Both the position numbers and the translations under genes were made by a program. A stretch of 64,000 nt of DNA from Kordia algicida OT-1 (GTDB taxonomy: Bacteria; Bacteroidota; Bacteroidia; Flavobacteriales; Flavobacteriaceae), in NCBI RefSeq assembly GCF_000154725.1, contig NZ_DS544873.1, forward strand, positions 1,154,758 through 1,218,757, given 5' to 3'. The number at the start of each line of letters is the position of its first letter. The first letter of the stretch is position 1. Below the pieces are notes generated by a model. It was given only the letters and a program-made list of their open reading frames with translations. It had not been told where the DNA came from and did not search any database. Positions 7,712 to 16,146 of the stretch are shown here, in pieces.

Positions 7712-8858
7712 CTTTCTCGTACTGCTTTTTATCAGTTCTTTTGGATTGATAGCGCAGACACAAAAAAAGTATCAAAAAAGCTTTTCGGTTGATGAAAAAA
7801 CGAAGTTAAGTTTTGATACACAAAATATTGACGTGACTTTCAAAACTTGGGATAAAGATGAAGTAAAAATCGATTTCGTAGTCAATTTTAAAAACTATTC
7901 ACAAGATGAAATCGAAGAAATTTACAAAGGAATTAAAATTTCTACAGATATGCAGTCCAACATGAATGGCGAAAACTTTTTATACATACGGAATGCTTCG
8001 GCAACATCTATTGGACATCTTTCCTACCGTTTGCGTGGAAATAGTCATTTGGTTATCAAAGATATAGGTGGAAAATCAGAAAAGGAAAATCAGTATAAAA
8101 CGGTTGCGGCCATTAACAACGAAATCTCTCAAAAAAACCTTGCAATTCAAGAAATGTCAGGACATATCGTTTCTGGAAAAGATAAAATTCCGTTGAAAGA
8201 TATTGATAAAACAACGCATAAAAATGTACAAACAATTCGTTCTAGTTATGAAGTATACGTTCCTAAATACATGATGTTTCGCTTTTCATCCACAAATGCA
8301 AATGTGTATTTTAAAAGTACGTTTACCAATCAAATTGAAGCAGCTTTTAACGAAGGAACACTAGAAGCTTTTGAGCTGATAAACGATAAAAATAATTTTA
8401 CGTTTATGAATGGAAGTGTAAAAATCAAAAAGATTGTTGGCGGTCAATACGCATTTAGAAACGTAACCAACGGTTTAATTGGTCAACTTGAAAATGTATT
8501 TCTACTCACGGAATTTTCAAAATTTAGCATAGGAGAAATCACGAAAAACACTGAATTTAAAGACTTTAAAAGTAATTTTCTGATTCATAATTTGGCGGAT
8601 AACTTTAAGTCGATTCAGATGAATTGTGAATATTCTGATATTAAAATGTATATCGACAAGTCACAACAATATTATATGGAAGCTGTAGGAAATAATGCAG
8701 TTTTGAATGATGATGGAACAAAAATCATCATGCAACCAAATAAAGATGGACAAAAATTTAAAATGTTTACAAGAGGAAAAAACAATCCTGAAACTCGAAA
8801 AAACATGTTTAAACTTGATTTAATTCACGGTTTTGTCACCTTATTATACAATAAATAA
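7692..8858 (+). CDS. Exported beta-rich protein (DUF4097-like), cassette 1
   Basis: The protein has a signal peptide (YNFLVLLFISSFGLIAQ) and then a long beta-strand-rich region beginning KSFSVDEKTKLSFDTQNIDV, where 'DVTFKTWDKDEVKIDF' resembles the start of DUF4097/adhesin-like domains. The homologue at 11549-13045 has the matching stretch 'DVEFDTWNKNKVEITA'. It is translated from inside the anti-sigma-like gene (20-base overlap), so it belongs to the same operon and may be the envelope output or the sensor of the sigma pathway. No catalytic residues can be named. Confidence 0.7.
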   Translation: MNKTIYNFLVLLFISSFGLIAQTQKKYQKSFSVDEKTKLSFDTQNIDVTFKTWDKDEVKIDFVVNFKNYSQDEIEEIYKGIKISTDMQSNMNGENFLYIRNASATSIGHLSYRLRGNSHLVIKDIGGKSEKENQYKTVAAINNEISQKNLAIQEMSGHIVSGKDKIPLKDIDKTTHKNVQTIRSSYEVYVPKYMMFRFSSTNANVYFKSTFTNQIEAAFNEGTLEAFELINDKNNFTFMNGSVKIKKIVGGQYAFRNVTNGLIGQLENVFLLTEFSKFSIGEITKNTEFKDFKSNFLIHNLADNFKSIQMNCEYSDIKMYIDKSQQYYMEAVGNNAVLNDDGTKIIMQPNKDGQKFKMFTRGKNNPETRKNMFKLDLIHGFVTLLYNK

Positions 8859-8916
8859 CACGCTCATTTTTAAGTTCGCATTTCTGCGGAATACACTCTA
8901 AACAAATCAATTATAC

Positions 8917-10110
8917 ATGAAAAAAATAGGAATACTGTTGATGCTTCTCGCATTGACAAGCACAACGTATGCACAAACGAAACTGAATATTGGCGATAAA
9001 GTTCCAGCGATAGAATTCTCTAATTTGTTAAATTCAGAAACGACAAATACTTCACTAACAGCTTTAAAAGGAAAAATAGTCATTCTAGATTTTTGGGCGA
9101 CTTGGTGTGGACCATGCATTCCTGCAATGAAAAACTTAATCAAATTGCAAGAAGAATTTCCAAATGACATTCAAGTCATCGGAATAGCAGAAGACAAACC
9201 TGAGCGTTTGCAACGTTTTATAGACAATTTGCCTTCTAAAGTTTGGTTCGGATTGCAAACAGAAACGCTAGAAAAGTACTTTCCGTACAGAATATTATCG
9301 CATGCAATAATCATTAATAAAGAAGGCAAAATTGTTGCGATTACTTCCACAGATAATATTAGCAAAGAAGTGATTCAAAACATAAAAAATGGTAAAAAAA
9401 TCTCGCTTCCATTCAAAGAAGAAAACATCACTTTTGATTATGAAGCCGATCCTTTTCCTGTGAAAAATCCGAATGCAGAACGTGTATTGTTAAAAGGTGG
9501 AATTTCGGGTGTTTCCTCATATTCGCGTGGCTATTTGAATGATAAAACTTTTAACGGAAGACGTTTGACGATTATCAATCAAACCATTCCAAGTATGTAT
9601 CGAAATTTATATCAAAAAAGTTATAACAGAACAGTTTTGGAGATTGACAAAGCTGCTTACAGTTACAAAGATCCAAAAAATAAATATTGTTTAGATATAA
9701 TTAGCAAAAAAGCTGATGGAAGTATGTATGCATTGGGAATTGCAAAATTAAAAGAAACATTTTCAGTAAAAACAAAACTTGAAAGACGAACAATTCCTGT
9801 ATATGTATTAAGTGTAATTGATAGAACAAAACTTAAAAAGCTAAAATCGACCACAAAAAAACGAACGTTAGAATTTAGAGGTTACGAATTTCATGCAAAA
9901 AAGATTCGCATGACAGATTTTACAAATTACATAGAAAACGAAACGCCAGTTCCTGTAATTGATGAAACCAATTATTTGGAATTTATAGACATTGATTTTG
10001 TATTCGATCCGCAAAAAAAAGGTTCTTTTAAAGAAGAATTGGCAAAAATTGGCTTAAAACTTAGCAAAGCTGAACGCGAAGTAGAATTGTTGGTAATTTA
10101 TGAGGAATAA
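8917..10110 (+). CDS. Exported TlpA-like thioredoxin fused to a DUF3738-like domain
   Basis: Residues 1-20 are a signal peptide, residues about 21-165 a TlpA/ResA-type thioredoxin fold with the redox motif WCGPC at 63-67. The C-terminal half contains the segments 'VPVIDETNYLEFIDIDFVFD' and 'ELAKIGLKLSKAEREVELLV', which fit the ending of the DUF3738 (TIGR03435, soil-associated) domain. A periplasmic thiol-disulfide exchange role is likely for the N-terminal half; the DUF3738 half has no known function. It lies between the two sigma cassettes, 58 bases after the first, and may be part of that transcription unit. Confidence 0.82.
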   Translation: MKKIGILLMLLALTSTTYAQTKLNIGDKVPAIEFSNLLNSETTNTSLTALKGKIVILDFWATWCGPCIPAMKNLIKLQEEFPNDIQVIGIAEDKPERLQRFIDNLPSKVWFGLQTETLEKYFPYRILSHAIIINKEGKIVAITSTDNISKEVIQNIKNGKKISLPFKEENITFDYEADPFPVKNPNAERVLLKGGISGVSSYSRGYLNDKTFNGRRLTIINQTIPSMYRNLYQKSYNRTVLEIDKAAYSYKDPKNKYCLDIISKKADGSMYALGIAKLKETFSVKTKLERRTIPVYVLSVIDRTKLKKLKSTTKKRTLEFRGYEFHAKKIRMTDFTNYIENETPVPVIDETNYLEFIDIDFVFDPQKKGSFKEELAKIGLKLSKAEREVELLVIYEE

Positions 10111-10208
10111 GTTTTGCAGCTCAACTCCGCTAGATGTAACAGTTTTAGTTTGCTTCATTTCGACTTCACTGACTACAGTATCAGTCTAATTTAGCAATCA
10201 AATATTCT

Positions 10209-10322
10209 TGAAACGTCTTTGCGAACGTTTTGGAAAAACGTGCGGCAATCTGTTGTATCAAATTTTAAAACCGTTTTTTGATATACAGATTACTTCGCTA
10301 TTGCTCGTAAAAACGTTTCTAA
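10209..10322. repeat. Long imperfect inverted repeat (REP/MITE-like)
   Basis: The arm GAAACGTCTTTGCGAACG...CAATCTGTTGTATCAAA is mirrored downstream by TTTGATATACAGATTACTTCGC...GTAAAAACGTTTC, giving arms of about 45 bases. The 10111-10439 gap contains this element and no convincing gene. A half-copy (AGAAACGTCTTTGCGAG...GGCAATCT) is present at 45500-45543. This type of 'GTCTTTGCGAG/CAATCT' palindrome is a common dispersed intergenic repeat in bacteria. Confidence 0.65.
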
Positions 10323-10439
10323 GCACGAACTAAATACGATTAGTTTAAAACTTTTTTCTACTATATTGTCACATTCCAAAATTTGCTACGTCTTTAAAGA
10401 TGTATAGCAATTAACCAAAACCAAAAAGCTACCGGAAGT

Positions 10440-10985
10440 ATGTCTCAAACCGAGCTCATCGAAAAGTGTAAAAATAACGACAGGAAAGCGCAACTGCATC
10501 TGTACAGGCAGTATTGTGAAGGAATGTTTATTGTTGCCAATCGATTCTTGAAACATACACAAGATGCAGAAGATGCAATGCAAGAAGCATTTATCAATGC
10601 ATTTCAAAAAATTGATCAATTTACCGCCGAAGTAAGTTTTGGTGCTTGGCTTAAGAAAATTGTGATTCATAAATGTTTGGATAAATTACGCGCTAAACGT
10701 GATTATTACATCACAATTGATGAAGCACAATTGGAAGTTATTGCCGACGAAAATAATTGGCAAACAAGCGATGATACCACGTTGCAAGAAGTAAAAAACG
10801 AAATTGAAAATCTGCCCGATAAATATCGAGTCGTCGTGATTCTCTTTCTGTTAGAAGGATACGATCATCAGGAAATTTCAGAAATACTAAACATTTCAAC
10901 AACCGCATCACGCACACAATTATTACGAGGAAAAAAGAAATTACAACACGCATTAAAAAAGAGGAATCATGGGACAGGATATTAA
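10440..10985 (+). CDS. ECF-type RNA polymerase sigma factor, cassette 2
   Basis: A 181-residue sigma-70 family protein with region 2 (DAEDAMQEAFINAFQKI, FGAWLKKIVIHKCLDKL) and region 4 (EGYDHQEISEILNISTTASR, LLRGKKKLQ). It is a paralogue of the sigma factor at 6642-7193, with the same gene order behind it. Its 3' end overlaps the next gene by 17 bases. Target promoters are unknown; autoregulation of each cassette is a natural guess but not visible. Confidence 0.9.
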   Translation: MSQTELIEKCKNNDRKAQLHLYRQYCEGMFIVANRFLKHTQDAEDAMQEAFINAFQKIDQFTAEVSFGAWLKKIVIHKCLDKLRAKRDYYITIDEAQLEVIADENNWQTSDDTTLQEVKNEIENLPDKYRVVVILFLLEGYDHQEISEILNISTTASRTQLLRGKKKLQHALKKRNHGTGY

Positions 10986-11556
10986 AGATTTGTTGAAAAA
11001 TGACCAATTGCATATTCAAAATGGTTTGTCTGACGGACATGAAGCACGTTTTTTAGACCGATTGAATGATGCATTACCTTTGCAAGAAGAAACAACTAAA
11101 GAACGTTCTTTTTCGATCTATAAAATCGCTGCAGCAGTTATTTTACTGATTAGTTTGGGCGGTTTGGCATATAAACAAATACAATCAAAACCTGATTTTA
11201 ACGGAACCGAAATAGTTGATAAAGATACTGAAGCAACTCAAAAACCATCTTTAACGAGTTTGGGCGATGTTTCTCCAGATTTGAAAAAGATTGAAGATTA
11301 TTATGTGGCAAGTATCAATTACGAATTGACGCAGGTTGAAGTTTCTGAAATTGGAAAGCAATTGTTTGAAAGTTATATGAAAAAACTCTCGCAATTAAAC
11401 GAAGAACATAAGGTGCTTCAACAAGAGTTGACAGATCTTGGTCCTAATGAGGAAACAATTAATGCAATGATTGATAATTTACAATTTAGACTGAAATTGC
11501 TATACCAATTAAAGAAAAAATTGAACGAACTAAAAAAATCAGAAAACGATGTATAA
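10969..11556 (+). CDS. Membrane anti-sigma-like protein, cassette 2
   Basis: A 195-residue counterpart of the protein at 7190-7711: a cytoplasmic N-terminus with the shared 'GHEARFLDRL' element (GHRAEFLEKL in cassette 1), one membrane helix (IYKIAAAVILLISLGGLAYK) and a helical C-terminal part (LNEEHKVLQQEL, LQFRLKLLYQLKKKLNEL). The G-H-x-x-x-F-L motif before the membrane helix is the best candidate for a sigma-binding element. It overlaps its neighbours on both sides (17 and 8 bases). Confidence 0.75.
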   Translation: MGQDIKDLLKNDQLHIQNGLSDGHEARFLDRLNDALPLQEETTKERSFSIYKIAAAVILLISLGGLAYKQIQSKPDFNGTEIVDKDTEATQKPSLTSLGDVSPDLKKIEDYYVASINYELTQVEVSEIGKQLFESYMKKLSQLNEEHKVLQQELTDLGPNEETINAMIDNLQFRLKLLYQLKKKLNELKKSENDV

Positions 11557-13045
11557 ATCAAAAATAAAACAATGTGTAATGGTCGCTTTATTGGTCATTA
11601 CTTTTGGATATTCTCAATCAAAAAAACGAACAAAAAAGGAAGTATTTACGGTAAATAAAGACGTTACGTTAGAAATTAACACGTCACATGCCGATGTAGA
11701 ATTTGATACTTGGAACAAAAATAAAGTAGAAATTACAGCAACAATTGAAGTGCAAGATGCTACCGATGAAGAAGTGGAAGCATATATGGAAAAGTGGAAC
11801 TTTGAAGCAATTGGAAACAGCGAAAAAGTGACCGTAACGTCAAAAGGAAGCCGATCTTTATTTGGAGATACGGGACAATTTGTGTTGGCAGATCCTATAA
11901 TTATTAAAGATATTGAAACTCCGATCATTGCGAATCTTCCAAAAATTCAATCTGTTCCAGACTTGCCTCTGATGGTGATTGAATCTTTAGATGATATAAA
12001 ATTTGATTACAAAGCTTTTGAAAAAGATGGCGAAGCGTATTTAAAAAAATGGCAGGAGCAATGGAAAAACAACTTTGATGAAGAAAAATTTAAGGAAGGA
12101 ATGGAGAAGTGGCAAAAAAAGTTTCAAGAGCAACAGCAGAAATTAATTGAACTTAAAGGGAAAGCATCAAAAGAAAAAAAAGAAAAAAAAGAAAAAAAGG
12201 AGAAGAAAGAGAAAAAAGAGAAAAAGGAACTTGAAGAACGATTGGAAGCTCTTGTAGAACTTGCAGAAATTGGGAAAGAATTTGAAAAAGATAAACTCAA
12301 AAATTTACTTGAAGAAAAAGGACAGCTTTTAGAACTTTTAGAAATGCAAGGAAAGTTACAAGGTAACGTGAAGTTTCATCTAAACCCTGGAAATGATAAT
12401 ATTTTCTTTTTATCCAATAATGGAAAACATTTAAAAGTAAAGAAAACGATTAAAATTAAAATGCCTAAAAAAGCAAAGTTAAAACTCAATGTGCGTCATG
12501 GAGAAGTAACAATTGCTTCCACAAGTGAAAATATAAATGCAAAGCTGTCTCACGCAGCTTTGTATGCTACTGTGATAGATGGTGCAAATACGACGATAGA
12601 AACGTCGTATGCGCCCATTTATGTTTCGCAATGGAATAATGGCGCATTAAAAGTAAATTTTGTAGAAAATGTAAATTTACATTCAGTGAATGATATCAAC
12701 TTGATGTCAAATTCCTCGAAAGTCACTATTGGAACGCTAGGAAAGGAGGGAATTATCAGTGGAACGTTTGGAAACTTATTGATTCACAATATTGGTGAAA
12801 ATTTTAAAACGTTGGATATTATTTTAGAAAATACAGATGCGCGCATTCAACTGCCTGCGGCTGCTTTTAAATTGTATTATATTGGTTCAAATTCAAGTAT
12901 TTCTTTTCCAGAAACGGTAATTGGCTCAGAGAATAAAACACAATTTAATACGATAGTTCGTGGATATCAAAAAAATAATACTTCAGGAAGTGAAATTAAT
13001 ATCAACGCAAAGTATAGCGAAGTTTCTTTGAATAAGAAATCGTGA
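11549..13045 (+). CDS. Exported beta-rich protein with Lys/Glu repeat, cassette 2
   Basis: A 498-residue paralogue of the protein at 7692-8858. A signal peptide (CVMVALLVITFGYSQ) is followed by a DUF4097-like start (DVTLEINTSHADVEFDTW), then a long helical insert of roughly residues 150-275 that includes a run of KEKK repeats and a Leu/Glu-rich coiled coil, and finally beta-rich sequence. The insert is absent from the cassette 1 protein and accounts for most of the size difference. The repeat is encoded by A-rich DNA at about 12163-12235 containing runs of eight A, which are prone to slippage. Confidence 0.72.
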   Translation: MYKSKIKQCVMVALLVITFGYSQSKKRTKKEVFTVNKDVTLEINTSHADVEFDTWNKNKVEITATIEVQDATDEEVEAYMEKWNFEAIGNSEKVTVTSKGSRSLFGDTGQFVLADPIIIKDIETPIIANLPKIQSVPDLPLMVIESLDDIKFDYKAFEKDGEAYLKKWQEQWKNNFDEEKFKEGMEKWQKKFQEQQQKLIELKGKASKEKKEKKEKKEKKEKKEKKELEERLEALVELAEIGKEFEKDKLKNLLEEKGQLLELLEMQGKLQGNVKFHLNPGNDNIFFLSNNGKHLKVKKTIKIKMPKKAKLKLNVRHGEVTIASTSENINAKLSHAALYATVIDGANTTIETSYAPIYVSQWNNGALKVNFVENVNLHSVNDINLMSNSSKVTIGTLGKEGIISGTFGNLLIHNIGENFKTLDIILENTDARIQLPAAAFKLYYIGSNSSISFPETVIGSENKTQFNTIVRGYQKNNTSGSEININAKYSEVSLNKKS

Positions 13046-13126
13046 TTTGGTTTATGAGTTATAAACATCAATCCAAATAACAAAGCGTATCCAAACTAAA
13101 ATACTTGTAACTGAGCAAAGTCGAAG

Positions 13127-13771
13127 TTACGGTAAATAAATCTTATTTTTGATGGCATAAATCACCAATCCGATTCTATTCTTCACGTCAAGTTTTTCAA
13201 ACAACGCATCTCTGTAACCATCAATAGTTTTTGGACTCAAACACATTTGATCTGCGATTTCTTTATAGGTCATTTCTGTACAAACCAATTTCATAAATTC
13301 GATTTCATTATCCTTCAATTTCAATCCAGAACTGCCTTTTCCGTTCAGTGAGCCAATTAAAATATTCGTCACATGTTTTGAATGGTAAAATCCGTTGGTA
13401 ATCACTTCATTAAGAGCCATTTCTAAGACACTTTTTTCTACATCTTTCATCAAATATCCTTTTGCACCAGCACGCAACATTTGAATAATAGTACGTTCGT
13501 CTTCTTCAATAGAAAGCCCGATAACATCAATATCTGGAAAATGTTCTGCGAGCCAAATGGTCGTTTCAATTCCGTTCATCAAAGGCATATTAATATCCAT
13601 GAGTACAATATCTGGTACTGAGATGCTTTTTTCTTCCAAACGCGTAATGAACTCTTTACCGTTTTTGCATAAATGACTTACTTTAAAACGATCAAAAGAA
13701 TCTACCAAACCGCCAATAGCTTGTGATAGTAATACATGATCTTCTACGATGGCAACAGAATATGTTTTCAA
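13127..13771 (-). CDS. NarL/FixJ-type response regulator
   Basis: A 214-residue two-domain regulator. The receiver domain has the acidic pair ED at 10-11, phospho-acceptor Asp59 (VLMDINMP) and Lys in the LMKDVE segment; the C-terminal LuxR-type HTH contains KLVCTEMTYKEIADQMCLS and SPKTIDGYRDALFEKL. It is the evident partner of the histidine kinase encoded just upstream (13836-14597), 64 bases away. Target genes are unknown, but the LSPPP-tailed protein genes upstream are candidates by proximity only. Confidence 0.92.
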   Translation of the reverse strand: MKTYSVAIVEDHVLLSQAIGGLVDSFDRFKVSHLCKNGKEFITRLEEKSISVPDIVLMDINMPLMNGIETTIWLAEHFPDIDVIGLSIEEDERTIIQMLRAGAKGYLMKDVEKSVLEMALNEVITNGFYHSKHVTNILIGSLNGKGSSGLKLKDNEIEFMKLVCTEMTYKEIADQMCLSPKTIDGYRDALFEKLDVKNRIGLVIYAIKNKIYLP

Positions 13772-13835
13772 TTTCTTTGGTTGTTTTTACAATTCGGAAT
13801 TACAAATTCAGAATTATGAATGAATAATTTGCGAA

Positions 13836-14597
13836 CTAAAGATAATGAATAATCGTTAGTTCTGTACCTTTTTCTAGCGCTGAATCTAATTCAATTTCGG
13901 CGCCAATCAGCTTTCCTCTGCTTTTCATATTTAGCAATCCGATTCCTTTGTTTAACTTATCTTGCGATTTGTCAAAACCTTTTCCATTGTCTTTTGCGAC
14001 AATCGTCAGTTTCTCAGGAGTATACGTCAGTGTTACGTCAAGTTTGGATGCTTTTGCATGTTTGATGGTGTTTGAAAAGAACTCTTGAAGAATACGAAAT
14101 AAAATAATTTCAGCTTTATCGTCAATGATTTCTTCATCTCCGTGAATTGTGAGTGTGGCTTCAATAAAATTTAATCGATTAAAACGTTCTACTTCCAATT
14201 GTAAAGCTTCAGGAAGCATGATATTTTTCAATGCATCTGGATTAATCAATTTAGAGAGTGCGCGTAACTCTGTCAAACTTTTTGAAATGGTTTCGCTTAC
14301 ACCAGAAATATCTTCTTTAGAATCGGTCAATTGGTGCAGTTGAATCTTCGCCAAAGTGAGGAGTTGCCCAATATTATCATGCAACTCCCAACTTATATTG
14401 CGAAGTGTTTGTTCTCTAATTTCTATTTGTGTTTCAGCAATAGCGTTTTCAAACTCTCGTTTGGCTTGCTGTTTCTCAGTCAACAGGTTATTCTTTCGCT
14501 TGATGAATACTAAGAAAAGTGTAATTATTACTACTACTAAAAAAATAAAAACAAAAGTAATTATTATTGCTCCTGTTTCTGGATTGGTTGACTCCAT
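13836..14597 (-). CDS. Sensor histidine kinase (HisKA_3 type), no sensor domain
   Basis: A 253-residue kinase with one N-terminal membrane helix (residues 10-32), a dimerisation/phosphotransfer region with His73 in WELHDNIGQLL, and an ATPase domain with N-box (FFSNTIKHA), G1 (DNGKGFD) and GIGLLNMKSR. There is essentially no extracellular sensing domain, so signal input must come from the membrane segment or a partner. The gene starts 34 bases inside the upstream membrane-protein gene, which makes that protein the prime partner candidate. Confidence 0.9.
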   Translation of the reverse strand: MESTNPETGAIIITFVFIFLVVVIITLFLVFIKRKNNLLTEKQQAKREFENAIAETQIEIREQTLRNISWELHDNIGQLLTLAKIQLHQLTDSKEDISGVSETISKSLTELRALSKLINPDALKNIMLPEALQLEVERFNRLNFIEATLTIHGDEEIIDDKAEIILFRILQEFFSNTIKHAKASKLDVTLTYTPEKLTIVAKDNGKGFDKSQDKLNKGIGLLNMKSRGKLIGAEIELDSALEKGTELTIIHYL

Positions 14598-15220
14598 ATG
14601 AACCCTGTAATATAACAGATATTTAAAATTAGGATTAAGCTAAAAAATAATGAACGTAGATTTTCTAGATTAGCAGAAGCTATACTATCATAAAATTTTT
14701 GAACAATTTTATAAGGAATGTAACCAATATGAAATAATAATAAGCCTATACTAATCCAAAATAATAATTCTCTATTAATATTAAGAATGCGTTCTGATTG
14801 TAAAACTTCTATAAAATACATTAAAATACTTATAATTAGAAAGCTTGATACAATAATATAAGGAACAACTTGTGCAACTTCTAAAAAGTTTTCATAGAAA
14901 GAATTAATAATACAAGTAATCCAATAAACTATAATAAATATCTTAATATATTTTTTAAAAAGTTTTCGTTGTATAAAGTGTTTATACATAGATAATAAAA
15001 ATGTAAAGTTTATTATATAGTAAATATTGTAGATTCTAGAATTATTCATATCTAAATATATTCTGGTATAAAAACCCAAGAATTCATTTAACACAATATA
15101 CCATAATAAAAATAAAAAATATTTTAAATATGTATTTTTATACTTATAATAGAATATGGAACCAGTTATTGCTGTAACTAGCTCTATGTATAATGTAAAA
15201 CTTCTTAAAATTTCAGACAT
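14564..15220 (-). CDS. Polytopic membrane protein, possible partner of the kinase
   Basis: A 218-residue protein with about six to seven hydrophobic segments, many Ile/Tyr residues and very few charged loops. It belongs to no family I recognise with certainty. Its 3' end overlaps the histidine kinase gene by 34 bases, implying co-translation. The DNA is noticeably more AT-rich than the neighbours, which fits a membrane protein rich in Ile, Tyr, Phe and Asn codons and need not indicate transfer. A sensing role for the HisKA_3 kinase is inference. Confidence 0.7.
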   Translation of the reverse strand: MSEILRSFTLYIELVTAITGSIFYYKYKNTYLKYFLFLLWYIVLNEFLGFYTRIYLDMNNSRIYNIYYIINFTFLLSMYKHFIQRKLFKKYIKIFIIVYWITCIINSFYENFLEVAQVVPYIIVSSFLIISILMYFIEVLQSERILNINRELLFWISIGLLLFHIGYIPYKIVQKFYDSIASANLENLRSLFFSLILILNICYITGFIWSQPIQKQEQ

Positions 15221-15244
15221 TTAGGATGATTAACTATTATAAAA

Positions 15245-15910
15245 TTAACCTCTTGGTGGTGGTGGACTCAATTGTCCATCATTGAAAGATAAACTCGTTC
15301 CATTTCCATTTTTAGGACTTGATTTTTGAACCATATTCTCTTTTGATTCTTTATGTCCTAAATCGTTATTTGCCATAAATGCACGTTCAATAGGATTGTG
15401 TTCATCCAATAGTAAATCAGCAATAATTTTATAACGTCCAACAATCGGATCACTTGAATTTTTAGGTTGTATATAGAAAGGTAAGTTTTTCATATTTGAA
15501 TAATCTTCATCTAAACTTGTTTCTATAGTCGGATTGAAGAAAACTGTTTGTTGTTTGGTATATTCTGGATGATTTTGATATGCGCCAAAATACACACGAA
15601 CTCCTGAAATTCTAGGATTATTCGGATTCTTTTTTTCTACCGTTTCTAAATAATTTATATATGATTTGATTCTGTCAAATTCAAACCATACAAATTGAGT
15701 TTCCTTTGAATTAATCGCACTACTTAACAGTGGATATTTTTCATTGACAAAGGTTTCATGTAAATTCACAGCATCACTCACAGGAATAATTCCGTTTGGA
15801 GGTTCTTCTTGATGACCATTTCCATGGTCGTTTGATAATTTTTTGCAGAGTAAATACCCAATTACGATACCTACCAATAAGGCAACAATAATAAGCAATA
15901 CATTTTCCAT
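15245..15910 (-). CDS. Membrane-anchored protein with LSPPP tail, one repeat module
   Basis: A 221-residue protein with an N-terminal membrane anchor (LLIIVALLVGIVIGYLLCKK). Residues about 45-130 form one copy of the module also found twice in each of the next two upstream genes: 'VSDAVNLHE', 'FVWFEFDRIKSYINYLE', 'ISGVRVYFGAYQ', 'TVFFNPT'. The C-terminus reads SLSFNDGQLSPPPPRG, matching the tails of those proteins. No catalytic motif is visible. It is 24 bases upstream of the membrane protein gene at 14564-15220, so it may be co-transcribed with the two-component genes. Confidence 0.72.
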   Translation of the reverse strand: MENVLLIIVALLVGIVIGYLLCKKLSNDHGNGHQEEPPNGIIPVSDAVNLHETFVNEKYPLLSSAINSKETQFVWFEFDRIKSYINYLETVEKKNPNNPRISGVRVYFGAYQNHPEYTKQQTVFFNPTIETSLDEDYSNMKNLPFYIQPKNSSDPIVGRYKIIADLLLDEHNPIERAFMANNDLGHKESKENMVQKSSPKNGNGTSLSFNDGQLSPPPPRG

Positions 15911-16146
15911 AAGGTTGTAGTTTTTGTTAGTCTTTATTTTTATGCTAAAATCTGATAAACTTTTCAGAAAAAAAATTTGAAATTAAAAAATGGGTGTTTT
16001 TCCCTTTTAGAAAAAAGTGGTTAAATTATAATTTATGAGAAAATAACTACAAATGTATGGATTGTTGGAAATTATGTATAAATGGTAAAGAAGAAAGTGA
16101 ATTTTGTAAAGTGTTGTAAAATAGAATAGGCTCGGAGGAAGATTTA

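Noticed and set aside
10111-10439. Possible small RNA or gene in the gap before the second sigma factor
   Set aside because: The fold seen is explained by the REP-like palindrome; I see no promoter-terminator pair or coding frame.
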